A stretch of 64,000 nucleotides of DNA. It comes from Sisyra terminalis (Eukaryota > Arthropoda > Insecta > Neuroptera > Sisyridae). The position numbers and the translations under genes are program-made. The notes beneath the pieces were generated by a model, which saw nothing but the letters and a program-made list of their open reading frames with translations, was not told the origin of the DNA and searched no databases. Location of the stretch: contig OY292277.1 of the NCBI GenBank assembly GCA_958496175.1, positions 496,001-560,000 on the forward strand. The letters are read 5' to 3'. Below are positions 62,140 through 64,000 of this stretch, in pieces; position 1 is the stretch's first letter, and every line of letters starts with the position of its first letter.

Positions 62140-64000
62140 TTGCGGTTATTTTTGCGGATATCATTGCGGTTTTTTTTGCGGATATTATTGCGGTTATTTT
62201 TGCGGATATTATTGCGGTTATTTTTGCGGATATCATTGCGGTTATTCTGCGGTGATATTTGCAGTTATTTTTGCGGATATCATTGCGGTTATTTTGCGGT
62301 AATATTTGCGGTTATTTTTGCGGATATCATTGCGGTTATTTTTGCGGATATCATTGCGGTATTTTTGCGGTGATATTTGCGGATATTTTTGCGGATATCA
62401 TTGCGGTTATTTTGCGGTAATATTTGCGGTTATTTTTGCGGATATCATTGCGGTTATTTTTGCGGATATTATTGCGGTTATTTTTGCGGATATCATTGCG
62501 GTTATTTTGCTGTAATATTTGCGGTTAATTTTGCGGATATTATTGCGGGTATTTTTGCGGATATCATTGCGGTTATTTTTGCGGATATCATTGCGGTTAT
62601 TTTTGCGGATATTATTGCGGTTATTTTTGCGGATATCATTGCGGTTATTTTGCGGTAACATTTGCGGTTATTTTTGGGGATATTATTGCGGTTATTTTTG
62701 CGGATATTATTGCGGTTATTTTGCGGTGATATTTGCGGTTATTTTTGCGGATATCATTGCGGTTATTTTGCGGTGATATTTGCGGTTATTTTTGCGGATA
62801 TCATTGCGGTTATCTTGCGGTAATATTTGCGGTTATTTTACGGATATTATTGCGGTTATTTTTGCGGATATCATTGCGGTTATTTTGCGGTGATATTTGC
62901 GGTTATTTTTGCGGATATCATTGCGGTTATTTTGCGGTAATATTTGCGGTTATTTTTGCGGATATCATTGCGTTTATTTTTGCGGATATCATTGCGGTTA
63001 TTTTGCGGTAATATTTGCGGTTATTTTTGCGGATATCATTGCGGTTATTTTGCGGTGATATTTGCGGTTATTTTTGCGGATATCATTGCGGTTATTTTGC
63101 GGTAATATTTGCGGTTATTTTTGCGGATATCATTGCGGTTATTTTTGCGGATATCATTGCGGTTATTTTGCGGTAAAATTTGCGGTTATTTTTGCGGATA
63201 TCATTGCGGTTATTTTGCGGATATTATTGCGGTTATTTTTGCGGATATCATTGCGGTTATTTTTACGGATATCATTGCGGTTATTTTGCGGTAATATTTG
63301 CGGTTATTTTTGCGGATATCATTGCGGTTATTTTGCGGTGATATTTGCGGTTAATTTTGCGGATATTATTGCGGTTATTTTTGCGGATATCATTGCGGTT
63401 ATTTTGCGGTAATATTTGCGGTTATTTTTGCGGATATCATTGCGGTTATTTTGCGGATATTATTGCGGTTATTTTTGCGGATATCATTGCGGTTATTTTT
63501 GCGGATATCATTGCGGTTATTTTTGCGGATATCATTGCGGTTATTTTTGCGGATATTATTGCGGTTATTTTTGCGGATATTATTGCGGTTTTTTTGGCGG
63601 ATATCATTGCGGTTATTTTGCGGTGATATTTGCGGTTATTTTTGCGGATATCATTGCGGTTATTTTGCGGTGATATTTGCGGTTATTTTTGCGGATATCA
63701 TTGCGGTTATTTTGCGGTAATATTTGCGGTTATTTTTGCGGATATCATTGCGGTTATTTTGCTGTAATATTTGCGGTTATTTTTGCGGATATTATTGCGG
63801 TTATTTTTGCGGATATAATTGCGGTTATTTTGCGGTAACATTTGCGGTTATTTTTGCGGATATTATTTCGGTTATTTTTGCGGATATTTTTGCGGTTATT
63901 TTGCTGTAATATTTGCGGTTAATTTTGCGGATATTATTGCGGTAATTTTTGCGGATATCATTGCGGTTATTTTTGCGGATATCATTGCGGTTATTTTTGC
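62140..64000 (+). repeat. 1939-bp HOR, copy 2 (cut by window end)
   Basis: Repeats 60201-62061; 1861 of 1939 bp are visible. All the rare variants of copy 1 are present (GGGTATTT near 62547, GGGGATATT near 62675, TAAAAT near 63174), and I saw no difference by eye. The array evidently continues to the right. Confidence 0.85.

Larger units (their letters stand above)
1..64000 (+). repeat. 12-bp/24-bp TTGCGG satellite array, whole window
   Basis: Every part of the window is built from 12-bp monomers with core TTGCGG plus a variable hexamer. The common dimer is TTGCGGTTATTT followed by TTGCGGATATCA or TTGCGGATATTA. All monomers point the same way; I saw no inverted segment. From the consensus dimer the plus strand is about 46% T, 25% G, 17% A and 12% C, so it is strongly T/G-biased. 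No non-repeat stretch longer than a couple of monomers was found, so no gene, RNA gene or mobile element can be placed. The array continues past both ends. By general knowledge this organisation is that of a eukaryotic satellite; chromosomal location and species are unknown. Confidence 0.98.

Noticed and set aside
21125..62661. Minus-strand open frames rich in Asn, Arg, Lys and Ile
   Set aside because: They are the reverse complement of the same monomers read in the single phase that lacks stops, ending where a variant monomer brings a stop. They recur at HOR offsets and have no independent features.
1..64000. Hundreds of plus-strand open frames of 60-170 codons with Cys-Gly-Tyr-rich or Leu-Arg-Phe-rich peptides
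   Set aside because: They start at TTG, not ATG, end in the stop of a C-type monomer, and span exactly three cassettes with a frame change at each 11-mer. They occur uniformly along the array, and no ribosome-binding or promoter context distinguishes any of them. The resemblance of CGYFCGYH to cysteine/tyrosine-rich structural proteins is a translation of the repeat.
1..64000. CRISPR array
   Set aside because: The repeated unit is 12 bp with no unique spacers; intervening sequence is more of the same monomer. No cas genes are present.
1..64000. Telomeric repeat tract
   Set aside because: G runs are normally only two bases, the monomer is 12 bp with HORs, and it does not match known telomere motifs. 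Kilobase-scale HORs are not a telomerase product. A subtelomeric location is possible but not shown.
1..64000. G-quadruplex potential
   Set aside because: GG pairs are about 10 nt apart, giving at best weak two-tier structures. The GGGG variants are isolated.
1..64000. Phased T-tract DNA curvature
   Set aside because: T5 tracts repeat every ~24 bp, about 2.3 helical turns, so bends are not in phase with the ~10.5-bp helix and would largely cancel.
1..64000. GATA-factor sites from GATATC, GATATT and TGATAT
   Set aside because: The flanks (G before GATA, or T after) do not fit the usual WGATAR consensus, and the motif is simply part of the monomer.
1..64000. Transposon or MITE insertion
   Set aside because: No terminal inverted repeats, target-site duplications, coding remnants or non-satellite sequence of more than about one monomer were found.
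1..64000. tRNA, rRNA or other structured RNA genes
   Set aside because: No cloverleaf arms, conserved rRNA stretches or non-repeat sequence exist that could encode them.

Overview
The window is one uninterrupted tandem-repeat (satellite) array. From base 1 to base 64000 I find no gene, RNA gene, transposon, unique spacer or flanking single-copy DNA. The array runs off both ends, always in the same orientation. The building block is a 12-bp monomer with a nearly invariant core, TTGCGG, followed by a variable AT-rich hexamer. The common hexamers are TTATTT (type A), ATATCA and ATATTA (type B), and TGATAT, TAATAT, TAACAT and TAATTT (type C). Dividing the length by the monomer size gives an estimate of about 5,300-5,400 monomers. 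A and B alternate as a 24-bp dimer. At intervals an A monomer loses one T (11 bp, TTGCGGTTATT) and is almost always followed by a C monomer. This cuts the array into cassettes of 24n-1 bp (47, 71, 95 or 119 bp).

The cassettes are organised into higher-order repeats (HORs) whose period changes along the window. Region 1-9.5 kb has 1231/1848-bp and then 1998-bp periods. Region 8.6-21.0 kb holds two copies of a ~5.8-kb unit plus the start of a third, each with a nested ~2.0-kb duplication. A 2435-bp-offset copy covers 21.3-23.3 kb. Region 23.3-32.5 kb is a mosaic with 1434, 1209, 1811, 1740 and 1042-bp offsets. Region 32.5-37.5 kb has a 2890-bp HOR with a nested 806-bp duplication. Region 38.5-41.3 kb has 831, 1684 and 1541-bp offsets. 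Region 41.4-45.2 kb has a 2194-bp HOR. Region 45.9-48.0 kb has 262 and 1279-bp duplications. Region 48-53 kb is an irregular, more degenerate zone. Region 53-64 kb has 356, 1419, 1986, 2432 and 1939-bp offsets. Periods were read from recurring diagnostic variants and identical conceptual translations. Offsets are exact where such landmarks exist, but block edges are good only to about 25-50 bp.

Many short open frames can be read, but they are by-products of the repeat. The 12/24-bp period is a multiple of three, so frames stay open; each 11-mer shifts the frame by one; and after three cassettes the TGA or TAA inside a C monomer falls in frame. The peptides are low-complexity (LRLFLRIS, CGYFCGYH and AVIFADII in succession), mostly begin at TTG rather than ATG, and have no independent support. 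I annotate no CDS.

A >64-kb gene-free array with nested HORs is typical of eukaryotic constitutive heterochromatin (pericentromeric, centromeric, subtelomeric or sex-chromosome). The species cannot be told from the sequence. Nearly every monomer keeps a CpG, with few TpG/CpA decay products, which fits either a genome with little germline CpG methylation or very recent homogenisation. I do not recognise this monomer as a named satellite; whether it is undescribed needs a repeat-library search.
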